Source: Takakia lepidozioides (Eukaryota > Streptophyta > Takakiopsida > Takakiales > Takakiaceae). From it: 60,000 bases of DNA. The first letter of the stretch is position 1, and every line of letters begins with the position of its first letter. Below the pieces are notes generated by a model that worked only from the letters and a program-made list of their open reading frames with translations, did no database searches and was not told where the DNA came from. Positions 1 to 11,224 of the stretch are shown here, piece after piece. Location: contig CM060731.1 in the NCBI GenBank assembly GCA_030704615.1, positions 44,084,001-44,144,000 of the forward strand, written 5' to 3'. The position numbers and the translations under genes were made by a program.

Positions 1-130
1 CATATGCGAGTTACACTAAGTAGAGCTATGTTACGTTATGAAACCCCAGACGGTGTAACCCTGCGTTGTGTCACCCCGGCCCATGGGTGTCCCATTGAGT
101 GGGTTACATAGGTTAAATGTGGATGGAATG
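1..130. repeat. Edge of a TGTAAC/GTTACA interspersed repeat array
   Basis: The first 130 bases carry GTTACA or TGTAAC hexamers and close variants (for example near 11, 55 and 104) in GC-rich spacer. They match the arrays at 1.4-2.1, 3.7-5.0 and 14.5-14.7 kb. The array probably continues left of the window. Confidence 0.55.
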
Positions 131-220
131 GCAAAGTGAATAACAACCCATGAACAGACATGTACTTCATATTAAACCTGGTGATCACAAAATAAGTGTC
201 ATTGCCAATGGACTCAATGG

Positions 221-3200
221 TCACTTACTATGGAACCGGTCTACGAAATCCATTTTCCTGGCAAGGGACGTGTTGTTTCCATCATTATTTTTTATGAATG
301 GAACTGCATGAAGAGGGTGCAACAGACCTTTGTCGATTCTGACTTGTAAAGTGGACAGCCTCCCACGAACACAACGAAGCTCGGCAAGCAGATGTTTGCG
401 CATTGTTTCACTCTCATTGCCAAGAAGCGACATGGACTTCATCTCAGATTCAATTGATGAAACATCCGACGGCTCCTGCCGACCACGTTGGGATGATGCT
501 GAGCACTCCGTAGGCTCTGCTAGATTCACAACTTCCTCCTCTGCATCAATATCTGGAAGTTCCGATTTCATCAACATGTCAAGACCTCCATGAATGGTCC
601 CGAGCTTTGTGACACAGAGCTTCACAATAAGCCCTTCCTTCAGATTTGGCTTCATCAATTGAAGAACGCGGATTTGATGTTTGCACAAGTTACCCTTCAA
701 AACCCATGGACAATCGCAACAAGCCCAGGTGGTTGCAGGTGCATAGATTGTGTAGCTTCGACCAGCCGTTTGAACACTATCCACAATCGCCGGATGACCG
801 GGAACAGTGGGCAAATGAACATTGACGTCAGGGATCTCCCTCACAGTCCAAACATCATTGCTGATAAATTCCTTCTGTCGTACATTCCTTTTGAAGCCTT
901 TCGATTTCAAGTTATTTCTATACCAATAGTGGGTTAGAACAAGACCCACGAGTTTGCTGATTAGCCAATCAATTCTCTTGCCATCAAGCCTTTGCTTTCC
1001 CGAGCGTAAACGAGCCTTCAAATTTCCGTGCCAAGAGACATTGGTATCCTGACTTGCATGGGGAATATTACGAGCCCCCGTGATCCACATGCTCAGTTTT
1101 GGGACCCATTCCATTCTGATGTAATGTAGGAAGTCACGCGCAAGCGGATAGGAATAATGCAAATCTTCCAGTCGCTCCAGCGCCCACTCTTCTGGGGTGA
1201 CTCCCACACAGGCGTTAATGCCGTACATTACGTCACCAAGCTGTTTCAAAACAGCATTGCGAGTGTATGGATCGGGCATCCTACGCCACGAATGTTTCAG
1301 CCAAGCGCGGCGAACATGCCAAAGGCATAGAAATATTGCTATGTCCCCAAACGATTCCTTGCACGCACACACATCAAATGCCACCCAATCCATCAATGTA
1401 ACTCTTAGCAGTGTAACTCTTGTCAGTGTAACTCCTTGCAGTGTAACTTTTATCAGTGTAACTCTTAGCAGTGTAACTCTTATCAGAGGAACTCTTAGCA
1501 GTGTAACTCTTCGTAGTGTAACTCTTCAAAGTGTCACTCTTAGTAGTGTGACTCATGTAACCCCTCGTGCATCTGGCCATGTAACTATCAGTGAAACTCA
1601 CAACAGTGTAACCCAACGCATATAACCCCTCGCAGCGCTGTAACGCAATCCATGTTACACCGTATAACTCTCAAAGCGACCCAACCCATATAACCCTCTG
1701 CGATGCTCCCAGTGTAACTCACAGGCTATAGTAGTGCAACCTAATCCACGCAAGACTGTAGATGACACGCCGTGTAACTCCCAGTGTAACTCGCAGTGTA
1801 ACCCTCTGTCTACCTCATAGCAGTGTAACCCTCTGTCCAACTCAAGGCAGTGTAACCATCTGTCTAACTGATAGTGTAACCCTTAGTGTAACAGACAGCA
1901 CTGCAACCCAATCCATGTAACCCCTCGAGTAACTGACAGTGTAACTCCAAGTTTTACAAGCAACAATGCACCCCCTCGTGTAACTGGCAGTTTAACTCTT
2001 ACTGTGATTCTCAGTGTAACTAGCAACAGTGTAGCCCAATCCATGAAACCCCTCATGCATGCAATTGTAGTGTAAATTACTGTGTGACTCAGAACATTGT
2101 AACTTCTAGCCGTGTACCTGATAGCATTGAATTCTGCGTCTGCATCGTCGACAACAAAAGCATTTGGCCTCCAATCTAGTTTGCTCTGAAAAAGTCGGTC
2201 GCAAAGACGTTTCATCCAGGGGCTCAGGTCAGTCGTTTTGTTTCTCGCTGATATAATATAAGCAACAGGTATGCCGTTGAGCCATTTGTCGAACACCATC
2301 ATGGTATACATTGGGAACCGCAATGTCACAATGGTACAAAAATGAATAAGGTGAGTATTGTAATATTAGCAACAGTTGCATGGCACTCACATTTCAGAAT
2401 GCAATGAAAGGTAAAGCGTGACACAAATACCGTTGGTCCCAAATGTTGCATCGCAGGATACCACACGGTTGTGTCCCAGGTCGATCATTTTTTGTTTTTG
2501 CCACTCCGTTTGTATTCCAATCTTGAACTTCAAATCACCTGCCACTGGCGCTGTCTCTTCATGGTACAAGAAGACGCTTTCAGGATTGCTATCGACCCAC
2601 ATACGTACACTTTGTGCATCATCTGGATGTTTTTTGTAACTCTCAATCGCAAGCTTGTCGGCAATGTTTCTCACGTCGTACTCGAACAAGAAACAATCGC
2701 GACTCCACTCCATGCTTGGCTGAGACGCACAAGCTTCCTGGAGCTGTTGAGTATGTTGTGTCATAATCATAGCTGGAGATAGGCCACTGCGAAGACTATC
2801 GACGATCCACTGTTTTATATCTTGGCTGAGACGAGGGGCATGCAAGAATCGTGTGAAATGGGAAGAGGGGTCAGCTGAACCATGCCATGGCTTTCCTTTT
2901 GCATCCACATGCTGTTTCTGGAAGTATGTGATGATTGCCAACTCTGGATCTAGAAAACACTGGCCAACTTTGAAGCTACACGTACACCCACGTTTGTATG
3001 ACTCTCCGAAATCCGCTCCCTTACGTTTGATTCGCTTGACTGGTTTTTGATTATCGGAGGCTGCTATCGGTTTTTCTTTCTTCTTCACAATCGGCGGGTC
3101 CGTGCGCCTATCTAACGGGCCGTAGCAGCAGTGGTACCTGCAAAGAAAGCATACAAAGCGAGGAGAGTTATCGCCATATACGACTTTGCTAGGCGAGCAG

Positions 3201-3657
3201 AAAGAAGTGGGGCTAGGAATGTTATACAACCCTCGTAAGTGACTTACTTATGCCACTGACGATAACTGTTTGCACGCGGTGTCGTCAGATCTGGCAACTC
3301 ACAGTACCTTCGATCTTGAACATAAAATTGGGTCTTTCCATCCATTCTACTCCTTTCTCCCTCCAGAAAATCAGGAATGCGAGACCATGGAACGATAGCT
3401 ACTTCGATGGATATCCGTTTCCCTTTTCCCTGGGAAACCTGGCGTATCCAACGGAGGTTTGTGTGATTGAAAAGCCCGTCTATGGGCAGCTGTAGGATGC
3501 ATTTCAAATGAGATACCAAATGCTGCAAATGACAGAGTTCTCTAGCCTCGTCTTTCAAACCATTTGATTCCAATGTTGCTTTGCGTTCCTCGTCTAGCAC
3601 CTTTGCGACAGCACACGCCATTAGTGACAACAGTACCACCAGTACAGTACAAATCAT
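221..3657 (-). CDS. MULE/FAR1-type transposase-like protein with SWIM zinc finger, possibly degenerate
   Basis: Spliced gene of a Mutator-like transposase, the family from which plant FAR1/FHY3 factors descend. The 5' exon (to 3248) joins the next (from 3137) through a clean GT-AG intron, 3138-3247: donor AA|GTAAGT, pyrimidine-rich acceptor TTTGCAG, frame kept across W-H-K-Y-H-C-C-Y. That exon has a Cys/His-rich DNA-binding-like stretch (GCTCSF, then H..GKPWHG) and the first catalytic Asp in VSCDATFGTNG. The block at 2130-2329 has FPMYTMMVFDKW and the second Asp region FVVDDADAE. The block at 221-1393 has LCLWHVRRAWLKH, the SWIM finger (CCDCPW, then CKH) and a charged C-terminus. Two joins are doubtful. 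No AG acceptor lies just before the FPMY block. The last two blocks are separated by about 700 bp of tandem repeat; donor CAG|GTACAC and acceptor CTAAG|A would keep frame. The first in-frame ATG is at 3657, but the frame is open upstream, so a 5' exon may be missing. Family is sure, integrity is not. Confidence 0.72.
1397..2110. repeat. 12-bp-period TGTAAC tandem array inside the transposase gene
   Basis: From about 1397 to 1560 the sequence is a nearly regular 12-mer (consensus AGTGTAACTCTT); it then degenerates to irregular TGTAAC units up to about 2110. Being a multiple of 3, the 12-mer is open in several frames and reads KSYT-type repeats on the minus strand. These reading frames are by-products, not genes. 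The array sits exactly between two conserved transposase blocks, so it is either an intron filling or an insertion. Confidence 0.85.
3138..3247 (-). other. GT-AG intron of the MULE-type gene
   Basis: Donor GTAAGT at 3247-3242, acceptor TTTGCAG ending at 3138, length 110 bp. Removing it joins TGG CAT AA to G TAC CAC in frame. It shows that the gene was once a properly spliced transcription unit. Confidence 0.8.
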
Positions 3658-3734
3658 AGAACACACACGAGCAACGCAGCGGAGCCCTCGGGACCGCACG
3701 ACGTCTGCGCACCTGGTGAAAATGACACGCGATG

Positions 3735-5045
3735 ATGGAGTTACACGTGGGTTTTGATGTCACCGAATCGTGTAACCCATTCAAAATATCTGACACCTCT
3801 CGGAGCCCGCCAATTTTTGTCGGGCACTAAGGGGCTACACGAACAGGGGTGACATGCGTTGGGGATAAAAGATCCGGGGTGACACGAGCTAGGAGTGACA
3901 CGAATCGGGGGATACACGGAGGGGATTGACACAGTATCGGGGTTACATGGTGGGGTTACAATGTGAGAGTTACACAATGAGGGTTACACGAGGCGGAGTT
4001 ACAAGGGCTGACGTGCAGATGGTTACAGGGATGATGGGGTTACACGATGAACTAGAATTACACGGAGAGGGGTACATGGGATAACATGATACAAGCTTGC
4101 ATTGGGGTTACGCGATGCGGGTTACATATGGTGGGAATTACATGGGATCACATAATGGGAGGGTTACATGATGCAGGATAACATGGAGTGAGGGTTACAC
4201 CCCGCGGAGTAACCGAGGGTTACATGGGTTACAAAGGGTTACAGAGGGTCATGGGGTTACATGGGTTACAGAGGGTTACATGGAATGAGGGTTACATAGG
4301 GGTGAGGGTGACACTTTGCGGTGTTACAGAGGGTTACATGGGTTACATGGTGGTGAGGGTTATAGAGGGTCACAGAGGGTTACATGGAGTGAGGGTTATA
4401 TGGGGGTGAGGGTGACACTCTGTGGTGTTACAGAGGGTTACATGGTGGTGAGGGTTACACCTGGTGAGGGTTACTGAGGGTTACATGGAGTGAGGGTTAC
4501 ATAGGGGTGAGGGTGACACTCTACGGTGTTACAGAGGGTTACATGGTGGTGAGGGTTACACCTGGTGAGGGTTATAGAGGGTCACAGAGGGTTACATGGG
4601 TTATAGAGGGTTACATGGAGTGAGGGTTACATAGGGGTGAGGGTGACACTCTGCGGTGTTACAGAGGGTTACATGGGTTACAGAGGGTTACAGAGGGTTA
4701 TATGGGTTGCAAAGTGTTACAGAGGGTTACAAAGGGTCATGGGGTTACATGGGTTAGAAGGGTCACAAAGGATTACATGAGTTGCAAAGTTTACAGAGGG
4801 TTATATGGAGTGAGGGTTACATAGGGGTGGGGGTGACACTCTGCGGTGTTACAGAGGGTTACATGGTGGTGAGGGTTACACCTGGTGAGGGTTACAGAGG
4901 GTCATGGGGTTACATGGGTTACAGAGGGTTACATGGTGGTGTGGGTTACACTCGGCGGAGTTACAGAGGGTTACATGGGGGTGAGGGTTAAACCCGGGGC
5001 GGGGGTTACAGGGGCTGACGTGCAGGGGGTTACAGGGACTGGCGG
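3735..5045. repeat. GTTACA repeat array with higher-order organisation
   Basis: Dense GAGGGTTACATGG-like units of about 12-14 bp. Nested in them is a longer unit marked by GTGACACTCTGCGGTGTTAC and variants at 4309, 4412, 4513, 4643 and 4833, giving higher-order periods of about 101-103, 130 and 190 bp. Orientation is opposite to the array at 1.4-2.1 kb. Its open frames (GYMGYRGL-like) are repeat by-products. It ends in GC-rich unique-looking DNA near 5050-5210. Confidence 0.88.
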
Positions 5046-5235
5046 ACTGGTGTTGCAGAACGACGACGCGCCGGGGGCGACGACGCCGATGGGATGAGAA
5101 CGGGGGTGGGGAGGGATTGACCGAGCCCAGCCGGCTGCCTTTCGATGGCTGCTGGAGGCGGAGAACCGGCCGTACGGGGTGTCAGGGCTGGACCGTCCTG
5201 ACGCGCTCGCATTAAGTTCTTACATTATTCCTATT

Positions 5236-5802
5236 ATCTTCCATTTCCTACATGGTTCGTTTTTTGAAACCTAAAAATTACTACCCGTGTCCAATAAAAT
5301 GAGGCTAACTACCTATCAAAAATTATCCAGAAAATGGACCTTATGTAGGTGCACACCTGGCACCTGCATCGCACTCACCAAAAAATGAACTTGTTTCACT
5401 GTGAAAAATGATAGATTATATGTTTTTAGAGAAGATGGATTTTATGTTTTTGTTTTTGAAGATATGGTTTTATAGCCTTGACCAACTAATTTGAGAGGTT
5501 TTAAGATTTTTGTGGAGTGTTTAATCCCCACAGTCCTAACTCACATTCCTAATCCGTGGTAGGAATGCCATGTCCATGCAGAAAAATGAGGGGCAAAAGT
5601 CAGGTTTAGCATGGGGGTGCTTTGTATGTGTTTCTTGGGGGGGGGGGGGGGGGGTTTGGTGTTTACAAACTACCTTCATTACAAAGATTCAAAAATTGGG
5701 ATTTGGCCTCCATAAGAGGCTATGAAATATTGCTCAAATATCCCTCAAGTGAGGGAGTGACTCCCTTCACACCTACACCTTGGTCCAAATTGTGCCCACA
5801 TC
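5236..5802. other. AT-rich gene-free stretch with an 18-G run
   Basis: No coding exon seen. A run of 18 G occupies 5637-5654. The stretch between the GTTACA array and the SINE is otherwise unique, AT-rich sequence. Confidence 0.5.
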
Positions 5803-5970
5803 ACAAGTTGTAGCCCACTGGTAATGGGCACGTACCACCTCAGAAGTGGTTGTGGGTTCAATCCACCGATTGAAGGTGTCCACCTTCCTAACAGAAGGCA
5901 GTAACCCTTGGGGGTGAAGAGACAGCATAATTTACACTTCCTTCGGGAGGCGTCAAATATTTTTATTTAT
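5803..5970 (+). mobile_element. tRNA-derived SINE, copy 1 (family sharing the LINE tail)
   Basis: The head reads like a tRNA: TAGCCCACTGGTAATGGGCACG resembles the A box, and GGTTCAATCC at 5855-5864 is a B-box match. The body contains AGGTGTCCACCTTCC. The tail, TTTACACTTCCTTCGGGAGG followed by CGTCAAAT, runs into TA-rich DNA. A second copy lies at 25636-25800 with the same order. Direct comparison of the two supports a dispersed Pol III SINE; no source tRNA was identified. Confidence 0.75.
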
Positions 5971-6639
5971 ATATTTTAAATTTTTTTATATAATTTGTTT
6001 TTGCCCACATCCAATGGTAAAAATTGTTTGACTCCCACTGGCCTAGAATGTTGTCCAATCAGCGATGGCCACCTAGCAGTCAAGTTTGTGTGGGCCCCTT
6101 CCATGCAAGAGCATTTCCGACACAGTGGTTTTTGGAAATTTGTGGATGTGGCAGACTTTCTTTAAATTGCATGCTACCAATTGGAGATGATCCATGTCGT
6201 CAGGTCTAATGTTAAGGATTAATGAGTCCCGCACCTATGTAATGCCCCAAGACCATTTAAATGAAGCCCAAGCCTACAATGATCCGCTCCTAACCCTTAC
6301 TATATTACACTAGCACACAACCTACTTTGAGAGTATCTCACGTTAGTTTTACAATGTTCTTTGAAAGAAGTATAACCAAATCTTGTCTAAAAACTCTGAA
6401 ATATTAGGAGCACAATTGTCAATTATGACGTGATATGGCGCAACAATGTCGCCACCCAAACCGACATTACATCTAATAAACTTTCTTTTTATGCTTTTTC
6501 ACTTCGACACAATCAAATTTACCTCATTATGGAGGTGAATTTACCTCATTATGGAGGTGACGGCCTACTTGTACTACATGCATGACATTTTTTCATTTCA
6601 TTTTTATTTTTTGTCTTTTGAAAATGAGTTGTTGGACAA

Positions 6640-6995
6640 TGGACGATCGTCCAACTCCAGTCAATTCCAGTTGACAGTGACCATACAACAATGACCATAC
6701 GATTTTTCTTTTTTCTTTTTTCCCAGATAGTCCGAACGATAGCTAGACACCTTCGGTGGTCATATTTTTTTTCAATTTTTATTTATTTTTATTTATTAAA
6801 ACCCCAGTTTTTTTAATTTTATTGTGGGGACCGCGAGAGGTCCCGATTTTAATTAAAAATAAAAATAAATGAAAATTGGCACCACGAATTTATCCAAAAA
6901 AGAACAAATCTGGCAGTCCCGATTTTATACATAAAAACAAAAAGAAAAAACCAATGACTGCCAGCCCAATTTCTGGGTCCCCAGAAAAAACCTTT
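6640..6995. repeat. AT-rich foldback (imperfect inverted repeat)
   Basis: The arm near 6755-6802 (GGTGGTCAT, then TTATTTATTTTTATTTATT) is roughly complementary to 6842-6890 (TTAAAAATAAAAATAAATG, then TTGGCACCAC). Between them lies GGACCGCGAGAGGTCC. A perfect 12-bp palindrome GGACGATCGTCC sits at 6641. This could be a small MITE; no target duplication was recognised. The rest of 5971-7014 holds no gene I can see. Confidence 0.45.
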
Positions 6996-7014
6996 GACAA
7001 GGAGATGACAAAAA

Positions 7015-10000
7015 TCAATGAGTGCTAATGTAGCCCTCAGTCCACTTCCAAAGCTTATCAGCCAATTCCCTGTCCAATGCTCGCCCGGTCAATGGAGTTT
7101 CATTGCAATCTACGAAGTATTTTCCAGTCACCTCATCCAGGCTCGGGTGTGCTGCAAGATAGGTTTGTGTAGCTGCCCCCTGCCATGAGCACCAACAACA
7201 CAAGCAATTGTCAAGAAACTGCATAGAGCTAACATCTGGGCATTTGTTGAAATCAAAAAGGAAAATTGAATGCTCTCAAGTACCCTCAGTCTCCAAATCC
7301 TTTTTTCCCTCCCGAGGAGAAAGCGGAAGCGTATAACCCAGAAACAAAATAAAAGGTCTCTACTGAAGCTTGTATGCAGGCTGACAACGTGAAGATTTTT
7401 GATGTATACCTGCTGAACATTCTTGTAGATGAAATTGGGCAGAAGGGACTCTGTTCACATCACGATGTAACTGTTGTGTCAGATGATCAATCGAAATGGG
7501 GAGTGATGATGGTTGCGTGAATTTCTTCCTTAGACCATTAGTATGGCATATAATTTTCTGGAAAAATCCAAGCAATATCCATTTTGGAAATGGAGGAGGC
7601 ATAAGAGACTTTCTTACCAAGGAGCCCCAGTGGACCCTTAATTTTGGTGAGCTTGGTCCTGATGGCTCCTGGGTGGAGAGTATTGACTGTTATGTTGATG
7701 CCTTGTTTCTGCACCGAGTCAAGAGAAGCGACACACTGATTAGTGACTCTAAAAGATTGGCACCATACTGTGTTGCACCCATAACTGAACCACCTTTAAG
7801 TCCAGTTCTTATGACTTGCCTTTGACCAGTCTGGTGACTTGAGATGAAGCATTGAACAATCAGCACGGGTTCCCCCCAGGTGCCCACAGTGGAGCTGAGT
7901 AAGGCAGTAGGAATACCAAAGATTGTCATATAGACTTGGTGGGGAGAGAGAATGTACTCATAAGACGTTGTTTGCCGTAGCCTTGTGGCCATTGACCCCG
8001 CGCCCAGTTTGAGCGGACACAAAGGAACAAGTCAGGAGCTGACGCCGGTAGTAAGACTTACCTTGGAGTAAACAATTGATCCGGGTTTTCGAGATATCCA
8101 GAGAGAGAGAGAGGGGGGGGGGGGAGAGAGGCATGCACCGATTTGGCATTCTCTGTCAACATGGGCCATTGAGCATGCACTACGGCTCTATATTCACTTG
8201 TTGTGGAGTTTTCACCCACAACTTGGGCATAAAGCTCGGGTAAAGAAGGTTTGAACAACCATGGGCAGCAAAAAGAGGACCTGGAGACGTTGCGAGAGCT
8301 CCTGACAATGGAGGATGTTGGCAAGCTTTGATTGACCATATCCCGAAAAACCGTAGATTCTGTTCCACACCATCCAGTAAACCCCCTGCTTTCAGAAGAC
8401 CAATGGTAACAGAGCTATAATCGATGTAGAGAGGGCTGGGCACAGTGAGAGGACTATAGGCAAGGGCTAATGTAAATAACAACCAAGGAGTTATCGATAC
8501 CCAATTCATTGTGCAGGTCCTTACGTTTTTGAGTTGATTAGTTGGTCAAATGCTATCCCACCCTTCGGAGTGAATGTATAGATTGCTCCCGATACAACAA
8601 CGATGCGTCCTCTGATGCCAGTCTGCTTGGCAGTCGTCTTCATGGTGTCCAGCAGCAAGTCTGTCAACAAAAAGTGACCTGCACACAGATATGAGGCCCA
8701 AACCCCTGTTAGCCGACCAACATGAGAATTCAATGACTTCTTGCCAGTATTCTTTCAGAAAATTCCCTAGGCCCTGTTTAAGCTCTGGAATTCCCAGGAA
8801 TAATGCCCAACATTGGGATCAACTTAAGGGTTGGTAACAAAGAATCAATCCTGTACAACGAATCTGACATTGAACTTGTAAACACAGCTTGTCTTGCAAC
8901 AGGGGCATACTCTTTTGGAGAGATTTGGCCAGCCTGCTTCACAGTGGGTTTCGCCCATAAGCCCCATGAGGGGAGGATGAGTTACTTTGCCCATAAGAAT
9001 AAGTGCTAAATCTCTAACCTGAAAGACAAATGCACACATCTGTCACTCTTGCTCCCTCAGTGTCCAGACCATTCAGGGCATGAGAGCAAACCCAAATAGT
9101 TGGTGGCAAACATCAACTCCAGGCCATCTGACGTAGATCTAGGCTCGTCAGAGCTGATTCCTCCATTATTTCTGCAGAGAAATATCAAGACATCAGTAAG
9201 CGTAAGCTCTCGTTTCAAATTGTTTTTAAGAAGCTAACAACTTCACTCAATGGCACATACGCATCACATGGTATGATGGAGAACCTTAACTCGCTAATTC
9301 CCTTGATGGTTTGACTAGGGTGTCTCTCTGGTGAGAGTTCTTCCAGGCAGTTTATAAACTGTTTCTGTTTACCAACTTTCAAAATCTCAAGGCTGAGCCA
9401 AAAGCCCGGCCCTTTTGGGATCGAGTTCTTGGACAAATCACACACAGCAGATTGATGTTTGTGTGAAGGGATTCTAGAGGATATCTGGAAAACTCGGATC
9501 AATTGTCTGTTTCAAGGTAAGTGTTACTCCTGCCGTCAGCCCCTGACAAAGGTAGTTTCTGTCCCTTTGCGTTCCACTCAAACTGGGAGGGGGGTCAATG
9601 TCCACAAGCTGACTACGGCAAACGTCTTATGAGTACATTCTTCCTCTATGTCTCTCTCTTATGGAGGCTTTAGCTAGAAGACACCCAAAGTGCTTCGCCT
9701 TACCCTTATGACACCCTGCGCTGCCTTTCATGCAAAATCAGTGCCCTGAGTTGTCATTTTGGACCTTCAGTGGCTCTCTTGTGTTGGTCTATTTTTTTTC
9801 TTCGGCCTCCCATGGATGTTGCAGAAAGTTCATTATCTCTTCCATGAGTTTCTGCGCGGGAAACAATGGGACACATAACCCTTTAAAAGTAGGGAATCAA
9901 CTTACACAAGAATGTTAAGGGGTAAATTGCGAGCCTTGAAGTCTGCAGCAAACTTGCGAACTGAACTCAAACTGCTCAAATCGAGCTGCATGACCTCCAC

Positions 10001-10579
10001 ACGGGCCTTCATGTTTTCCTCCAAAATCTCTGCCTTCACCTCCTCTCCAACTTTCAAATTTCTGATAGCAAGAACCACTCTTGCCCCCCTGTTTGCTAGT
10101 ACCCTTGCAGTCTCCTTTCCAATCCCAGCAGTTCCACCTGCCAATCCATCAGCACTATGATATCAGGAATTCGACCACGCCTCTGTGTCACAGAGAGCTA
10201 AATTCCAAATTGTCCATATGAAACTTGATTTGGTTGAACTGTAGCACTGACCTCTGTAAAGTTTGAGGGAACTTTGCCCACGCTGTTGGGCCTCTCAGCA
10301 GCAGCAGATGAACATGTAAAACCTTTCCTCTAAGAGCTTGAGCGCTCCTTGTGGTACTAATTATACGACCATGACCCAATTTCGTTTGGAAATCCAACAT
10401 CGTCTCAATAAAAGCTGGAAACATAACTCAAAACTGAGGGTTGAGAAGGATGATCCACCTGTGATGATGGCAGTGTAGGAGCCCAACGAGAGACCATCGG
10501 TAACATCTTCAGCGGTGGATCCGGACCCAAAGCCACTCGGTCCAGGTGTGGCCTTCAAGTAGGTCACAAATGCCCCCAT
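7015..10579 (-). CDS. TIC32-like short-chain dehydrogenase/reductase, 8 exons, 320 aa
   Basis: Atypical/classical SDR most like the plant TIC32/retinol-dehydrogenase-like group, NADP(H) enzymes of which TIC32 acts at the chloroplast inner envelope. Exons (minus): 10579-10459, 10137-9906, 9171-9092, 8678-8525, 8359-8281, 7708-7618, 7450-7410, 7179-7015. They total 963 bp with all phases kept and GT-AG borders. Seen: an N-terminus with GFGSGSTAEDVTDG before the Rossmann fold, as in TIC32; cofactor motif TGGTAGIG (residues 40-47); LDLSSLSSVRKF; NNGG (119-122) where NNAG is usual; FATNYLGHFLLT; catalytic Ser174 in VVVSGA and YGQSK (Tyr203, Lys207); LHPGAIRT (234-); a C-terminal QGAATQTYLAAHP and GKYFVDCN. 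320 aa is the usual size. The start ATG opens exon 1. A GA/CT tract lies about 250 bp upstream. The 41-bp seventh exon would be missed by ORF-based prediction. Subfamily is likely; localisation is inferred. Confidence 0.92.
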
Positions 10580-10830
10580 TTCTCTTCTCCTTCTAGAACG
10601 GTATCCGTCTCAAAAACTGGGACACTGTGTCCTTAGCCCTCTCCTCAGTAATATTCGGTGTCCAGCTAAAGCTTCTTTCAGCTCTTCAGCGTAGTGATGA
10701 GAGGTCTCCACCTGTCCGTAAATCCTCTCTCTTTCCAACAATTATCTGTCTCTCTCGCACGCTCTCTTCGAACTTAAGTGCCCCCACTTGACAATGTCTG
10801 ATCGTCACAATAATTCTCTCACTTTGCACC

Positions 10831-10831
10831 C

Positions 10832-10862
<31 letters not shown>
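10831..10862. promoter_or_regulatory. CT/GA dinucleotide tract upstream of the TIC32-like gene
   Basis: An almost pure CT run (GA on the gene's strand) about 250 bp upstream of the ATG at 10579. It is embedded in a CT-rich stretch from about 10,700 to 10,930. GAGA tracts near plant promoters can bind BBR/BPC proteins; the role here is inferred from position only. Confidence 0.4.
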
Positions 10863-11224
10863 TCAAATCTAGTGCTCGTCCTCCAGTGTAGAATCTTGCA
10901 CTTTCTTTCTTCTCTCACTATACAGGACTTCTCCAAATAGTTAGATCGTCTCCCCCTGTGCGCCGATTCTGTGCTCTTCCCCGTCTACAGCAGACCACTA
11001 TCTGCAATTTTCTCTGTAATTTTCTCTGCTGCCACCCTCCAGCAGACCACCGTCTTTATCATAAATTCAAGGCCTCTGCCCAGTGACTCGGAAAGTTGAA
11101 GATCGCGTGTGGGATGATCTGATCTATATAAAACCTCCTCCATGGCTGCACACAAAGTCATACACGGTTAGTTTGACACTTTCACTAGACGGCGGTGTTC
11201 GGAGGTAAGAACCAGTGTTGTGGG

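Noticed and set aside
1374-1616. Open frame reading KSYT repeats (minus) and its plus-strand counterpart
   Set aside because: Both come from a 12-bp tandem repeat whose period is a multiple of three; openness carries no coding information.
4188-5097. Open frames rich in GYMGYRGL and GVTEGYM
   Set aside because: By-products of the GTTACA array.
8058-8509. Minus-strand frame with AVVHAQWPMLTEN that resembled the SDR HPG segment
   Set aside because: The true exon with TVNTLHPGAIRT is at 7708-7618 and keeps phase; the other stretch is intronic.
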